A DNA stretch of 64,000 nt from Acidiferrobacterales bacterium (lineage in GTDB: Bacteria > Pseudomonadota > Gammaproteobacteria > Arenicellales > Poriferihabitantaceae): contig JAHQWE010000070.1 in assembly GCA_019633985.1 (NCBI GenBank), positions 1 to 64,000 on the forward strand. Direction: 5' to 3'. Shown here in pieces: positions 43,554 to 52,826 of the stretch. Made by a program: the position numbers and the translations under genes. Each line of letters opens with the position of its first letter. Position 1 is the stretch's first letter. The notes beneath the pieces were generated by a model. The model had not been told where the DNA came from, did not search any database, and was given only the letters and a program-made list of their open reading frames with translations.

Positions 43554-44855
43554 ATGACTGTAGAAGAACTCCAGGCTATGATCGAGGCCGCCAATAAGAT
43601 AAATCTTGAGATTTATTATTATTGGGCGACCGCGATCATGATCCTGATCCACGCCGGTTTTTTGATGTACGAAATGGGCGCATCCCGCGTCAAACACACC
43701 CTAGCGTCCGGTACGAAAAACGTACTCGCCTTCGCCTTTATGATTCCCACTTTCTATATGTTCGGATGGTGGATATATCTGGCGATGACAAACGGATTTG
43801 TTCCTAATTTTGAAGCAGGTGCAGGCGGTGTTCCATGGGGTGAGTCAATGGGGCCTAATTTGCAGGACAACGCAACCGGCGTATTTGTCGGGGCATTCAC
43901 TTTATTTGCATGTACTACAGCATCAATAATGTCAGGCGCCGTTATTGAACGTATTCGTATGGCGGCATTCATCATTCTTGCAGTTGTGCTGGGATCGGTT
44001 GTTTGGGTGTTGTCTGCGTCCTGGGGCTGGCACTATGCTGGTTGGATGGTCACGAAGTGGGGCTACCATGACTTCGGCGCATCTGGTGTGGTTCACATGA
44101 TCTCAGGCTTCTTCGCATTGGGTGTATTGATCAACCTTGGACCAAGAATTGGCAAATACAACGCGGATGGTTCAGCGAATGCAATCAAAGGCCATAGTTT
44201 GCCAATGACCGTCGCGGGTCTTATGCTGATTGTGACCGGTTTCTTCGGTTTCCTTGGCGCTTGCGTTATTTTTCCAGGAACTGCTGTCAGTTTTGCCGCG
44301 GATCAGTGGACGAATATATATGGCGGACCCACTACGCTATCGGCAATTTGTTTTAACACCTTGATGGCAGTTGCAGGCGGTATTATTGGTTGCTATGTCA
44401 AAACACGGGATCCTTTCTGGATGATGTCCGGTGCCTTGTGTGGTGTGATTTCAGCAGCAGCCGGATTAGATATGTGGAATCCAAGTCTTGCCTTTGCTGT
44501 GGCATTTGCGGGCGGTCTGCTTGGTCCTGTAGCTGCAAGCTTTATCGAGAAGATGGGTATCGATGATGCGGTTGGTGCGGTTGCCGTACACGGTGTTTGC
44601 GGTGTCTGGGGCTTGTTAGCGGTGGGCATCTTCATGGGAGGTTATCCTTCCCCAGGTGAGGGAATTCCAGTGATTAGCTTTTATGGCCAGTTTATGGGCA
44701 TGCTGGTTATGTTGGCTTTGGGATTCATCCCGGGATACGTCCTTTCCCTACTTTTCAAAATGATGGGAATACTGCGTGCCAGCGATGGTGTTCAGCGTGC
44801 TGGTATGGATGTTGAAGTGGTTGGTACCGCTTATCCTGAAGAAGTTCGATCTTGA
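43554..44855 (+). CDS. amt: Ammonium transporter, Amt family
   Basis: 433 residues, eleven TM segments. The twin-His pore residues are present in G-V-V-H-M-I-S-G and A-V-H-G-V-C-G-V-W-G, and D in H-D-F-G-A-S-G. Passes NH4+/NH3 across the inner membrane. The cytosolic tail R-A-G-M-D-V-E-V-V-G resembles the E-x-G-L-D region that meets PII proteins, but no glnK gene is adjacent. AGGAGGAGG 4 bp before the ATG is a very strong ribosome site. A 55-residue membrane protein follows 19 bp later. Confidence 0.94.
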   Translation: MTVEELQAMIEAANKINLEIYYYWATAIMILIHAGFLMYEMGASRVKHTLASGTKNVLAFAFMIPTFYMFGWWIYLAMTNGFVPNFEAGAGGVPWGESMGPNLQDNATGVFVGAFTLFACTTASIMSGAVIERIRMAAFIILAVVLGSVVWVLSASWGWHYAGWMVTKWGYHDFGASGVVHMISGFFALGVLINLGPRIGKYNADGSANAIKGHSLPMTVAGLMLIVTGFFGFLGACVIFPGTAVSFAADQWTNIYGGPTTLSAICFNTLMAVAGGIIGCYVKTRDPFWMMSGALCGVISAAAGLDMWNPSLAFAVAFAGGLLGPVAASFIEKMGIDDAVGAVAVHGVCGVWGLLAVGIFMGGYPSPGEGIPVISFYGQFMGMLVMLALGFIPGYVLSLLFKMMGILRASDGVQRAGMDVEVVGTAYPEEVRS

Positions 44856-44874
44856 TTATTACGAGGAATATGAA

Positions 44875-45042
44875 ATGTTAAATTCAAGTCCAATTGATAG
44901 CTGGGAAGGCGCTGGCGCTTTCTTTAACTACGCCGGCAGCGGCGGTGCTGTATTCTGGTTCTGGGTAATGGTAGTACTTTGTTTAGTACCTATCGTAGTT
45001 GCCTTGAAAGCAGAGAGCGCTGCTGAATCGGAGCATGACTAA
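44875..45042 (+). CDS. 55-residue single-TM protein encoded behind amt
   Basis: ATG at 44875 preceded by GAGGA with about 7-base spacing. Residues 1-23 are polar (W-E-G-A-G-A-F-F-N-Y-A-G-S-G-G), residues 24-43 form one TM helix (F-W-F-W-V-M-V-V-L-C-L-V-P-I-V-V-A-L), and the tail is K-A-E-S-A-A-E-S-E-H-D. Not a family I know. It lies 19 bp after amt, before a shared terminator, so it is co-transcribed. A small regulatory or assembly partner of the Amt trimer is the simplest guess. Confidence 0.75.
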   Translation: MLNSSPIDSWEGAGAFFNYAGSGGAVFWFWVMVVLCLVPIVVALKAESAAESEHD

Positions 45043-45096
45043 CTTTAAGTCATAACAAAAAAGACAAAACGGCGCTTCGGCGCTGTGGAACTTGCA

Positions 45097-45125
45097 GGGG
45101 AGAGCTTTCGAGCTCTCCCCTTTTT
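45097..45125 (+). terminator. Rho-independent terminator of the amt operon
   Basis: GGGGAGAGCT, loop TTCG, AGCTCTCCCC followed by T5, 54 bp after the 55-residue ORF. Very stable stem with a UUCG-type tetraloop. A smaller GGCGCTTCGGCGC hairpin lies just upstream. Confidence 0.93.
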
Positions 45126-45380
45126 GTTTGCGTTGGTGATTCATCGAGATTGTACTGAAGTCAGAGCAGGTAGATGGATCAACGATTGGCCGTCAAACTT
45201 GTCTGGATACGCTTAGCGTCCATGCTCTACCGGGCATGTGGCCTATTTGCCGCACACGATTCAGCCAAGTCCAGCCCCCAATCAATGATGAGGCGAGTTT
45301 GGGGAAGGGCGAAAAAGCCGTTGTTGTTTGTGCAAATGATTCACATGCTGATTGGATCTCCTTAAACAATGCATATAGCA
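45126..45380. other. Gene-free region between the amt terminator and the dienelactone hydrolase
   Basis: 255 bp, and 338 bp from the 55-residue ORF to the next gene. No ORF with ribosome site; no strong hairpin other than the amt terminator. The convergent dienelactone hydrolase ends at 45381. Nothing else to call. Confidence 0.4.
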
Positions 45381-46205
45381 TTATCCCAAATGCGTTTTGA
45401 AGAACGTAGTGGTTCTCTCCCATGCCAAGGCTGCGTCTTCTGCGTCGTAGCGGGCGCTTGTGGGATTAGCAAAGGCATGATCTGAGTCATACCAGTGAAC
45501 GCTCAGAGCTTCGGCTTTGCCAGCAGTAGACATGGAATCGATAAATCCATCTACCATGGGTTGATTAATCCAGCCATCCTTTGTCGCAAAATGACCAAGA
45601 ACTGGGCTGTTAAGACTAGCGAGATCTTCAGGGGTTTTTTTGACATTGCCATAATAAATGACGGTGGCATCAACCGGGCTGGCGATCGAAGCGTTTAAGG
45701 ACCACCCGCCGCCGAAGCACCAACCAATCGTGCCTACTTTCCCATTGGTGGCGGCATGATTTTTAAGAAAGTCGATCCAGCTGGTAAGGGTGTCAGTTGC
45801 CATGTCGCCGTCAACCTGTTGCATGAAGCTGCGAGCGTCATCAGGGCTGGTAGCTACCTTGCCGTCGTACAAATCAACAGCCAGCGCCACATATCCTTGA
45901 TTGGCCAGTTCTGCAGCGACGGATTTGATCTGATCATTGAGTCCCCACCAGTCATGTATCAATAGTACCGCCGGGGCTTTTTCTGCGGCTGGCATCGCGA
46001 TGGCCGCGTTCACTTTTTTGCCACCTGCCGTGGTAATGCTGACATCACTGAGTGAGTCGGCTGCAGCATGAGTGAGCTCGGGTATCGCGAGTACCGTGGC
46101 CAGTGGTAGCGTTGCCAAGCCTTTTAGAAAGAGACGACGCTCTTCCTGTGAGACTTCGATCGGTGGCAGGTTTTGATGCTCTCCGCATCCAGTTATTTCA
46201 CACAT
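45381..46205 (-). CDS. Dienelactone hydrolase family protein with Tat signal
   Basis: 274 residues. The N-terminal region has E-R-R-L-F-L-K-G-L-A followed by a hydrophobic stretch: a twin-arginine export signal, preceded by a 22-residue extension. Catalytic triad of the alpha/beta-hydrolase fold: Cys in G-W-C-F-G-G-G, Asp in T-K-D-G-W, His in D-H-A-F, with H-D-W-W-G-L in the oxyanion region. Periplasmic hydrolase, substrate unknown. A CEITGC pair of cysteines at the start is unusual for a Tat substrate. Confidence 0.85.
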   Translation of the reverse strand: MCEITGCGEHQNLPPIEVSQEERRLFLKGLATLPLATVLAIPELTHAAADSLSDVSITTAGGKKVNAAIAMPAAEKAPAVLLIHDWWGLNDQIKSVAAELANQGYVALAVDLYDGKVATSPDDARSFMQQVDGDMATDTLTSWIDFLKNHAATNGKVGTIGWCFGGGWSLNASIASPVDATVIYYGNVKKTPEDLASLNSPVLGHFATKDGWINQPMVDGFIDSMSTAGKAEALSVHWYDSDHAFANPTSARYDAEDAALAWERTTTFFKTHLG

Positions 46206-46570
46206 GAGTTTTTCTCCATATCGGTTGTTGATCGAGTGGTTGCCGGTCCCGATGACTTGTGTAGATCGTGACCGATAGATCTATTTAAACAAGTTTTTTA
46301 TGTAGCCTCCCTATACGCGCAGATGGGGAAATGTTTCAGTCCTTGGTTTCAGGATTGGCTCGGTTAACACTCCACCCAGATAACCCGACTTTCTCCGCTG
46401 CATCGCCTAAATTTCCTGGCGTACAAATCTTGTATGCCCCACTTTTAACATTGATTGAGTAACATTAAGGAAAATTCCTGTTGGGTATACTGGGTTGCTG
46501 ACAAATTGTGCAAAAAAATCCGGTTTCTCGAGGTCAGACTAAAGTCGTTGACCATTACAGAGGGAAGTCG
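46206..46570. other. Gene-free upstream region of glcB and the dienelactone hydrolase
   Basis: Divergent 469-bp spacer in total (46206-46674). No coding ORF. The left part should hold the dienelactone hydrolase promoter; the right part has the glcB promoter and leader repeat described separately. No RNA gene recognised. Confidence 0.45.
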
Positions 46571-46600
46571 TTGCCTCAATGGCTAAAGAATTCTTATAAT
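46571..46600 (+). promoter_or_regulatory. Probable sigma-70 promoter of glcB
   Basis: TTGCCT (46571-46576), 18-base spacer, perfect TATAAT (46595-46600), followed by AT-rich sequence. Transcription would begin near 46607, giving a leader of about 68 bases that includes the inverted repeat at 46631. Confidence 0.6.
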
Positions 46601-46630
46601 ATACATATTAATAATTTATAAACCTTATAT

Positions 46631-46653
46631 ACCTATTTGATAAGCAAATAGGT
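46631..46653 (+). promoter_or_regulatory. 9-bp inverted repeat in the glcB leader
   Basis: ACCTATTTG, spacer ATAAG, CAAATAGGT: perfect dyad 22 bp upstream of the glcB ATG and about 24 bases after the inferred start point. Either an operator placed to block transcription, or an RNA hairpin just ahead of translation. No ribosome site of normal strength lies between it and the ATG. Confidence 0.5.
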
Positions 46654-46674
46654 TCTACCCGATAAACGAGAATC

Positions 46675-48840
46675 ATGACCGATCGAACTGATGTAGCCGG
46701 CCTGAGTGTCGACAAAAACCTCTATGCCTTGGTAAACGACAGCATCCTGCCCGGTACCGATGTTGACCCAGCCCACTTCTGGGACCAACTGGCACAAATC
46801 GTCGAGGATCTCGGTCCAAAAAATAGAGCGTTGCTTGATAAACGTGACCTCATGCAAAAACAAATCGATGAATGGCATGTAGAACAAGGTAACGACTACG
46901 ATTTTGCTGCTTACAAAAAAATGTTGCAGGATATTGGTTATCTGTTGCCTGATGGCGAGGATTTCCAGGTTACTACAGACAATGTCGACGACGAAGTCAC
47001 TACCATAGCAGGCCCACAACTGGTGGTGCCCGTAGATAATGCGCGCTACGCGTTAAACGCCGCCAACGCGCGCTGGAACAGTTTATACGACGCATTGTAT
47101 GGCACAGATGTTATTCTGGAAGTGGACGGTTGTAAAAAAACCAGTCGGTACAATCCTGTGCGTGGTGCAAAGGTAATCGAGTACGCAAGACAGTTTCTTG
47201 ACAGCGCTGTTCCCTTAGCTGTGGGAAGTCATAGCTATGCAGTGAAATACAAGGTTCGTGCGGGAAAACTAGTAGTGGTGATGGGGGATGGAACCGAAAC
47301 CACACTGGGGCAGCGCGAATGTTTTGCCGGATATAGTGGAGACGCCGAGTCTCCGGACGCGATTCTTCTTCGGCACCATCATCTCTATATTGAAATTCGA
47401 ATTGGTGAAGGGTTTTTCATTGGCCAAGGTGATTTGGCAAATGTCTATGACGTTCATCTGGAGTCGGCGATTACCACTATCATGGACTGTGAAGATTCAG
47501 TGGCGGCTGTGGATGCAGAAGACAAATGTCGAGTATATGGAAACTGGGCAGGTTTGATGAAGGGCGATTTAATTGCCAAGGTGAACAAGGGGAAACAGGT
47601 CATTGACCGTACCCTGGAAAAGGATCGTGAATACACTGCTCCTGATGGCTCGCGTTTGTCTCTTCATGGTCGGAGTTTGATGTTTGTGAGAAACGTTGGC
47701 ACGCATATGTACACTGATGCGGTGACAAAGGGCGGTGAAGACATACCTGAAACATTTCTCGACGCCATGGTAACTGTCGCTGCGGCAAAGCATGATTTGC
47801 TGGGTAAGACTTCTTTCCGCAATAGCCGCAATGGCAGTGTCTACATTGTGAAGCCAAAAATGCATGGCCCCGAAGAAGTGGCGGCGGCTGTCGAGTTATT
47901 TGAGCGCGTAGAAGACGCTCTGGGCTTGAAGCGCAATACACTGAAGATCGGCATCATGGACGAGGAAAGAAGAACCACCGTGAATTTGAAAGCCTGTATT
48001 GAGATTGCGAAAGAGCGGGTCATCTTTATCAACACCGGGTTCCTCGATCGTACTGGCGATGAAATCCATACTTGTATGGAAGCTGGTGCAGTGTTGCCTA
48101 AAAACGATATGAAGGCGACACCCTGGCTGCTGGCTTACGAAGACTGGAACGTCGATGTGGGTTTGGAATGTGGCCTTCCTGGTCATGCCCAGATTGGCAA
48201 GGGAATGTGGGCTGCTCCGGATAATATGGCAGCAATGATGGAACAAAAAATTGGCCACCCTCGTGCGGGCGCAAACACAGCTTGGGTGCCTTCTCCGGTC
48301 GCGGCAACCCTTCACGCGATGCACTATCACATGGTGAACGTGCTAGCGCGTCAGGATGAACTGCGCGATTGTCTAAATGCGGATATCGATGAGATCCTGA
48401 GTGTTCCGTTACTCAAAGATCGCACTGTATCCGACAGTGAGTTAATCCGAGAGCTCGAAAACAACGCACAAGGTATTCTTGGCTACGTTGTAAGATGGAT
48501 TGATCAGGGTGTTGGCTGCTCTAAAGTTCCTGATATTGCGGATACCGAGCTGATGGAAGACCGCGCCACGCTAAGAATATCCAGTCAGCATATCGCAAAC
48601 TGGCTTCACCATGGACTGACTACCAAAGAGCAAGTGATTTCTGTATTTGAGAAAATGGCTGGAGTGGTCGATCGGCAAAATAGCGGTGATCCGAACTATC
48701 GAAATATGGCACCAGGATTTGACGGAGTCGCTTACCATGCCGCTCTTGATCTGGTATTTAAAGGACGTGATGTAGAAAATGGTTATACCGAACCTGTTTT
48801 GCATGCGCGTCGCCGTGAAGCCAAGGCATTGCAGGGATAG
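46675..48840 (+). CDS. glcB: Malate synthase G
   Basis: 721 residues, the length of isoform G. Condenses glyoxylate and acetyl-CoA to malate. Typical blocks: [17 protein letters not shown] near residue 268, [10 protein letters not shown] near 337, [13 protein letters not shown] near 424, and [14 protein letters not shown] near 526. aceK, the other glyoxylate-shunt regulator, lies 2 kb away; isocitrate lyase is not in the window. Expected to be induced on acetate or glycolate. Confidence 0.96.
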   Translation: MTDRTDVAGLSVDKNLYALVNDSILPGTDVDPAHFWDQLAQIVEDLGPKNRALLDKRDLMQKQIDEWHVEQGNDYDFAAYKKMLQDIGYLLPDGEDFQVTTDNVDDEVTTIAGPQLVVPVDNARYALNAANARWNSLYDALYGTDVILEVDGCKKTSRYNPVRGAKVIEYARQFLDSAVPLAVGSHSYAVKYKVRAGKLVVVMGDGTETTLGQRECFAGYSGDAESPDAILLRHHHLYIEIRIGEGFFIGQGDLANVYDVHLESAITTIMDCEDSVAAVDAEDKCRVYGNWAGLMKGDLIAKVNKGKQVIDRTLEKDREYTAPDGSRLSLHGRSLMFVRNVGTHMYTDAVTKGGEDIPETFLDAMVTVAAAKHDLLGKTSFRNSRNGSVYIVKPKMHGPEEVAAAVELFERVEDALGLKRNTLKIGIMDEERRTTVNLKACIEIAKERVIFINTGFLDRTGDEIHTCMEAGAVLPKNDMKATPWLLAYEDWNVDVGLECGLPGHAQIGKGMWAAPDNMAAMMEQKIGHPRAGANTAWVPSPVAATLHAMHYHMVNVLARQDELRDCLNADIDEILSVPLLKDRTVSDSELIRELENNAQGILGYVVRWIDQGVGCSKVPDIADTELMEDRATLRISSQHIANWLHHGLTTKEQVISVFEKMAGVVDRQNSGDPNYRNMAPGFDGVAYHAALDLVFKGRDVENGYTEPVLHARRREAKALQG

Positions 48841-48914
48841 TTAATAGATTAGCTTTGATCGGAGAAACCGACCTGGGAGAGAAAAGGTAGGTCAGAATAG
48901 CGCCTTGAGGCTGG

Positions 48915-49382
48915 CTAGCCTTTTAAGAGTCTAGCTTTATCGCGTTTCCATTCTCGCTCTTTGATGGTTTGGCGCTTATCGTGCTGTTTCTTACCCTTTG
49001 CGAGCGCTATTTTCAGCTTCGCTCTGCCTTTCGACCAGTACATGGAAAGTGGAACGAGGGTATAGCCCTCCCGATCTACCGCACCGATCAGCTTGCTAAT
49101 TTCCTTTCGATTTAGCAACAATTTTCTACTTCTGGTAGGTGTCGGGTGAATGTGCGTCGAGGCTTGTTGTAACGGGGAAATATGGGCGCCAACGAGGAAT
49201 ATTTCGCCATTTTGGATGATAACGTAGCTTTCCTTGAGCTGGACGCGACCAGCCCGCAGACTTTTCACTTCCCAACCTTCCAACACCATACCTGCTTCGA
49301 ACTGCTCTTCAATAAAGTAGTCGAAGGTTGCTTTGCGATTGACCGCAATCGTGTTGGAATCTTGTTTCTTTTGTTTGGCCAT
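48915..49382 (-). CDS. smpB: SsrA-binding protein SmpB
   Basis: 155 residues from ATG 49382; the frame is open 12 codons further without a ribosome site, and an in-frame M-A-K start three codons downstream is also possible. Family core [18 protein letters not shown], then H-I-S-P-L, and the basic tail [21 protein letters not shown]. Needed for tmRNA rescue of stalled ribosomes. Divergent from ratA, the usual gamma-proteobacterial order. The ssrA gene is not in the window. Confidence 0.96.
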   Translation of the reverse strand: MAKQKKQDSNTIAVNRKATFDYFIEEQFEAGMVLEGWEVKSLRAGRVQLKESYVIIQNGEIFLVGAHISPLQQASTHIHPTPTRSRKLLLNRKEISKLIGAVDREGYTLVPLSMYWSKGRAKLKIALAKGKKQHDKRQTIKEREWKRDKARLLKG

Positions 49383-49497
49383 AGTGATCATCCAGAGGCC
49401 GGAATTGTGTCCGGACAACGGCAGGCGCTGAAGTATAATCCACCGTTTCGATTTTTGCTTATTTGGTTTTCTCTCTACTCTGTATGCCTATCCCGCA

Positions 49498-49941
49498 ATG
49501 ACGCACAAAGTTGAACGATCTGCCCTTGTGATGCACACTGCTGAGCAGATGTTTGCATTGGTGAATGACGTAGATCGGTACCATGAGTTTTTGCCATGGT
49601 GTGGAGGCTCTAGAGTGATTTCACATGAAAGCAATATTATGGTTGCCAGCGTAGATATTGCTTTCAAAGGGGTTCGAAAAACATTCACTACCCGTAATAC
49701 CCAAAACCCCAGTGATAGATTGGATATGGAGCTGGTGGACGGCCCATTTAGCGAATTAGTGGGAGCCTGGACGTTTAAATCGATCTCTGAAGAGGCTAGC
49801 CGTATATCGTTATCTTTGGAATTCGGTTTTTCCAGTAGGGTGGTGGAAGGATTGGTTGGACCGGTTTTTCGCCTGATCGCTGATTCGATGGTGGACTCTT
49901 TTTGTCAGCGTGCTGACCAGATTTATTCTGGTAAAGAATGA
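49498..49941 (+). CDS. ratA: RatA-like START-domain protein
   Basis: 147 residues of the SRPBCC/START fold (CoQ-binding or polyketide cyclase group): A-E-Q-M-F-A-L-V-N-D-V-D-R-Y-H-E-F-L-P-W-C and S-F-C-Q-R-A-D at the end match RatA/YfjG. In E. coli RatA blocks 70S formation; homologues are also linked to coenzyme Q. Its stop overlaps the next ATG (ATGA), showing translational coupling with the RnfH-like gene. Confidence 0.9.
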   Translation: MTHKVERSALVMHTAEQMFALVNDVDRYHEFLPWCGGSRVISHESNIMVASVDIAFKGVRKTFTTRNTQNPSDRLDMELVDGPFSELVGAWTFKSISEEASRISLSLEFGFSSRVVEGLVGPVFRLIADSMVDSFCQRADQIYSGKE

Positions 49942-50228
49942 TGTTCCAGGTCGAAGTGGTATATGCGACACCGGATGAGCAGACGATTATTGAGCTCCAG
50001 GTTCCTTCCTCTGCGACTATCCGCGATGCGATTGAACTGTCAGGAATTCTCGATCGGTTTCCTGATCTCGAAATCAGTGACGACAATGTTGGAATTTTTG
50101 CCTATCGCCACCCTCTAGATCATTTGCTCAACGATGGTGATCGCGTCGAAATCTACCGGCCCCTTTTGATGAGTCCGACCGAGGCGCGCCGCATTCGAGC
50201 TGCGGCCAAAGCAACAAAGCAAGGCTGA
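49938..50228 (+). CDS. ratB: RnfH/RatB family ubiquitin-fold protein
   Basis: 96 residues. Beta-grasp fold with V-E-V-V-Y-A-T-P-D-E-Q at the start and A-Y-R-H-P-L-D-H-L-L-N-D-G-D-R-V-E-I-Y-R-P-L at the end, the family signature. Function unknown, conserved beside ratA. Four-base overlap with ratA. Two tandem ATG codons (49938, 49941) are possible starts. Confidence 0.92.
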   Translation: MMFQVEVVYATPDEQTIIELQVPSSATIRDAIELSGILDRFPDLEISDDNVGIFAYRHPLDHLLNDGDRVEIYRPLLMSPTEARRIRAAAKATKQG

Positions 50229-50518
50229 TTACTTGAATTAGATTCAACTGTCCCAATATTGGAGTGTCGCTGTGAGCTTCCGGCACCTCGACGGTATCTC
50301 ATTGAACTAAAAGCATAAAAAAAGTATCGCTTAGAGTGGCGAAGATATTTGTCGATGAATCCTTTGCTTTGATTGCATTGATATAACGCTTTTGGTATAA
50401 ACCCGCGCCTGATTTTACTACTGGAGCCGATATCAACAGCTTCAGATGAGTGCCGACTAACGTCCGAGAGACGACGTCGGTCTGAGATAACAATGTTCCT
50501 TTGGAGATTGAACCCTGA

Positions 50519-50953
50519 ATGGCAACAAAGAAAAAACCTGAACTTCTGATTCACGGTGTAGTTCCTTATAAGCCGAAGAAGAATGAGGAGTATATGAATC
50601 CTGCTCAGATTGAACATTTTCGTGAAATCTTGAAAGGATGGCGGTCAGAGTTAAAAGATGAAACTGATCGCACAGTTACCCATATGCAGGACGAGACAGC
50701 GAATCACCCCGATCCGACCGATCGAGCCAGCCAGGAAACTGACATGGCTCTGGAACTTCGCGGTCGTGATAGAGACCGTAAACTAATCAAAAAAATCGAG
50801 GAATCCATCACCTTTCTAAACTCCGGTGATTTTGGATACTGTGAGAGTTGTGGCGAAGAAATTGGATTAAAACGCCTCGAAGCTCGGCCCACGGCCAGTC
50901 TGTGTATTGATTGTAAAACCGTCGACGAAATTCGCGAAAAGCAACTCTCCTAA
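50519..50953 (+). CDS. dksA: RNA polymerase-binding factor DksA
   Basis: 144 residues. Coiled-coil arm from about 28 to 100, with D-x-x-D/A acidic tip (D-P-T-D-R-A-S-Q-E), then zinc finger C-E-S-C ... C-I-D-C and a C-terminal helix. Works with ppGpp at the secondary channel of RNA polymerase. TTTGGAG lies 12 bp before ATG. A 290-bp gene-free leader upstream probably contains its promoter. Confidence 0.94.
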   Translation: MATKKKPELLIHGVVPYKPKKNEEYMNPAQIEHFREILKGWRSELKDETDRTVTHMQDETANHPDPTDRASQETDMALELRGRDRDRKLIKKIEESITFLNSGDFGYCESCGEEIGLKRLEARPTASLCIDCKTVDEIREKQLS

Positions 50954-51032
50954 ATTTTTGTTGCCGGGTGCCAGATCAGCTGACCCTGCGCTCATGTAAT
51001 CTCATTTGATCTCACGTGATCATCTGAACTTG

Positions 51033-52811
51033 TCAGATTGCTACGTGCGGATAGAGATCGGGATACCTCACAACAAAGCGTCGTGACTGAGAGTATGGAA
51101 ACACGTCATGGCGCTTTTTTTCCTTGATGTCGGTCTGTACTTTCTTCCAATAATCAGGCTCCAGCAGTTCCGGGTGATGTCGGATAAATTGCTCGCGTAC
51201 TTTGGGGTGATTGATGACAAAGTGCTCGAATTGCTCCGGGAAAAAATCGTCTTCTCCAACATGGAACCAAGGTTCGCTGGATAATTCTTCCTCCATACTG
51301 TGAGCTTTTGGGATCTTTCGTATCTTTACTTCGTTAAGGTGGCAAATTTCATCATAGTCATAGAACACCACTCTGCCGTGTCGAGTGACGCCGAAGTTCT
51401 TTAACAACATATCTCCAGGAAAAATATTCGCAGCGATCATTTCCTTGATTGCATTGCCATAACTGATCACAGATTCTTCCAGTAATTTTTCATCTGCATG
51501 ATCGAGATAGATGTTAAACGGTACCATTCTCCTTTCAATGTAAAGATGGCGGATGATCACATGTTTGTCATCGATGATAAGACTGGACGCAATGGTATTT
51601 TTCAACTCCTCCAGCAGTTCCGTAGAGAAACGCTCAATGGGAAATGCGACATGGGAAAACTCCAGCGTATCCGCCATCCGGCCCACTCTGTCATGCATTT
51701 TAACTAGTTGATATTTTTCTTTTACGGTTTTGCGATCCATATCTTTCGGCGGCGCAAAGTGATCTTTAATTACCTTGAAGACATAGTGAAAAGACGGCAG
51801 CGTAAATACACTCATGACCATTCCCTTAATTCCGGGCGCGATGACGAGTTTGTCGCTTGAGTGTTCGAGATGGTGGAGAAACTCTCTGTAGAACAGCGTT
51901 TTCCCCTGCTTTTGTAAGCCGATGCAGGTATAGAGATCTGCTTCGGACTTGGTCGGTAAAATTGACCCCAAGAAACTCACAACCCCAGACGGGACATCGC
52001 AGTTCACCATAAAGTAAGCGCGAGTAAAACTGAAAATCAGTGCGAGGTCGTTGACATCAGTGATCACCGTATCCACGTAGAGTTCCTTTTTATCACTGGT
52101 CAAAATAGGAATAACAAATCCCCGCGTTTCAAGACCAACCATCGCTCGTCCGACAATATAGGCCGCCTTATTTCGATAGAATAGGGAAGAGACAATGTGT
52201 AATTGTCGATATGGTGGTGGTTTTAGCGCACTTCGAAGCGCCGGTTCGATATCCGTAGCGATGAGTTTTGCGTCCCTGTCCAAATCTTGCCAGGGTTGAT
52301 TTAAACCAAATGATAACAACGCCTTCTTGATGCAGGCGTCGAACCCTTCATCATCTGGGTAAAAACTGTTGTAAGCCGGATGATCAAGATCGAGAAAGTC
52401 GACTGCCCGTCCGGGTTTTACGAAAATGTAGTCGTTGTTGAAATAACGGCTGTCAAATAACTGACAGAACACCGAATTGTAGAAACTCTCTGCAAGTTCT
52501 GGCTGGTTGTGTTCGTACAAAAGCCACAGGTACCAGCGTTTGACATCTTGCCATAATTTTTCGTCCACACTTTCGAGGATAAACTGTTGCTTTAAAAACT
52601 CGACGGCTTCGTTGACTCTGCGATCATAAAAATAGATACGCTCTTTGCGCGCTTCTGATTCACTTTCCCAATCTGCATTTTCAAATCGCTCTTTGGCGGA
52701 TAATGTAATTTCCTGGAAGATACGAATGTGCCGATTGAATCCGCCGAGAATCGATTCGGCGATTTTGCGGCTGTTGTTGGCGGCGGGGACACTCGCAGGT
52801 ATTGCTGTCAT
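51033..52811 (-). CDS. aceK: Isocitrate dehydrogenase kinase/phosphatase
   Basis: 592 residues (E. coli 578). Recognised by Y-I-V-G-R-A-M, I-A-P-G-I-K-G-M-V-M near residue 327, P-F-N-I-Y-L-D-H-A and V-V-F-Y-D-Y-D-E-I-C-H-L. It controls flux between the TCA cycle and the glyoxylate shunt by modifying isocitrate dehydrogenase. Last gene of a minus-strand operon with dtd 15 bp before it. glcB, whose product uses glyoxylate, lies 2 kb away. Confidence 0.95.
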   Translation of the reverse strand: MTAIPASVPAANNSRKIAESILGGFNRHIRIFQEITLSAKERFENADWESESEARKERIYFYDRRVNEAVEFLKQQFILESVDEKLWQDVKRWYLWLLYEHNQPELAESFYNSVFCQLFDSRYFNNDYIFVKPGRAVDFLDLDHPAYNSFYPDDEGFDACIKKALLSFGLNQPWQDLDRDAKLIATDIEPALRSALKPPPYRQLHIVSSLFYRNKAAYIVGRAMVGLETRGFVIPILTSDKKELYVDTVITDVNDLALIFSFTRAYFMVNCDVPSGVVSFLGSILPTKSEADLYTCIGLQKQGKTLFYREFLHHLEHSSDKLVIAPGIKGMVMSVFTLPSFHYVFKVIKDHFAPPKDMDRKTVKEKYQLVKMHDRVGRMADTLEFSHVAFPIERFSTELLEELKNTIASSLIIDDKHVIIRHLYIERRMVPFNIYLDHADEKLLEESVISYGNAIKEMIAANIFPGDMLLKNFGVTRHGRVVFYDYDEICHLNEVKIRKIPKAHSMEEELSSEPWFHVGEDDFFPEQFEHFVINHPKVREQFIRHHPELLEPDYWKKVQTDIKEKKRHDVFPYSQSRRFVVRYPDLYPHVAI

Positions 52812-52826
52812 GAATTAGAGATTAGA

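Noticed and set aside
45174-45365. 63-residue ORF between amt operon and dienelactone hydrolase
   Set aside because: No ribosome site and random-looking composition.
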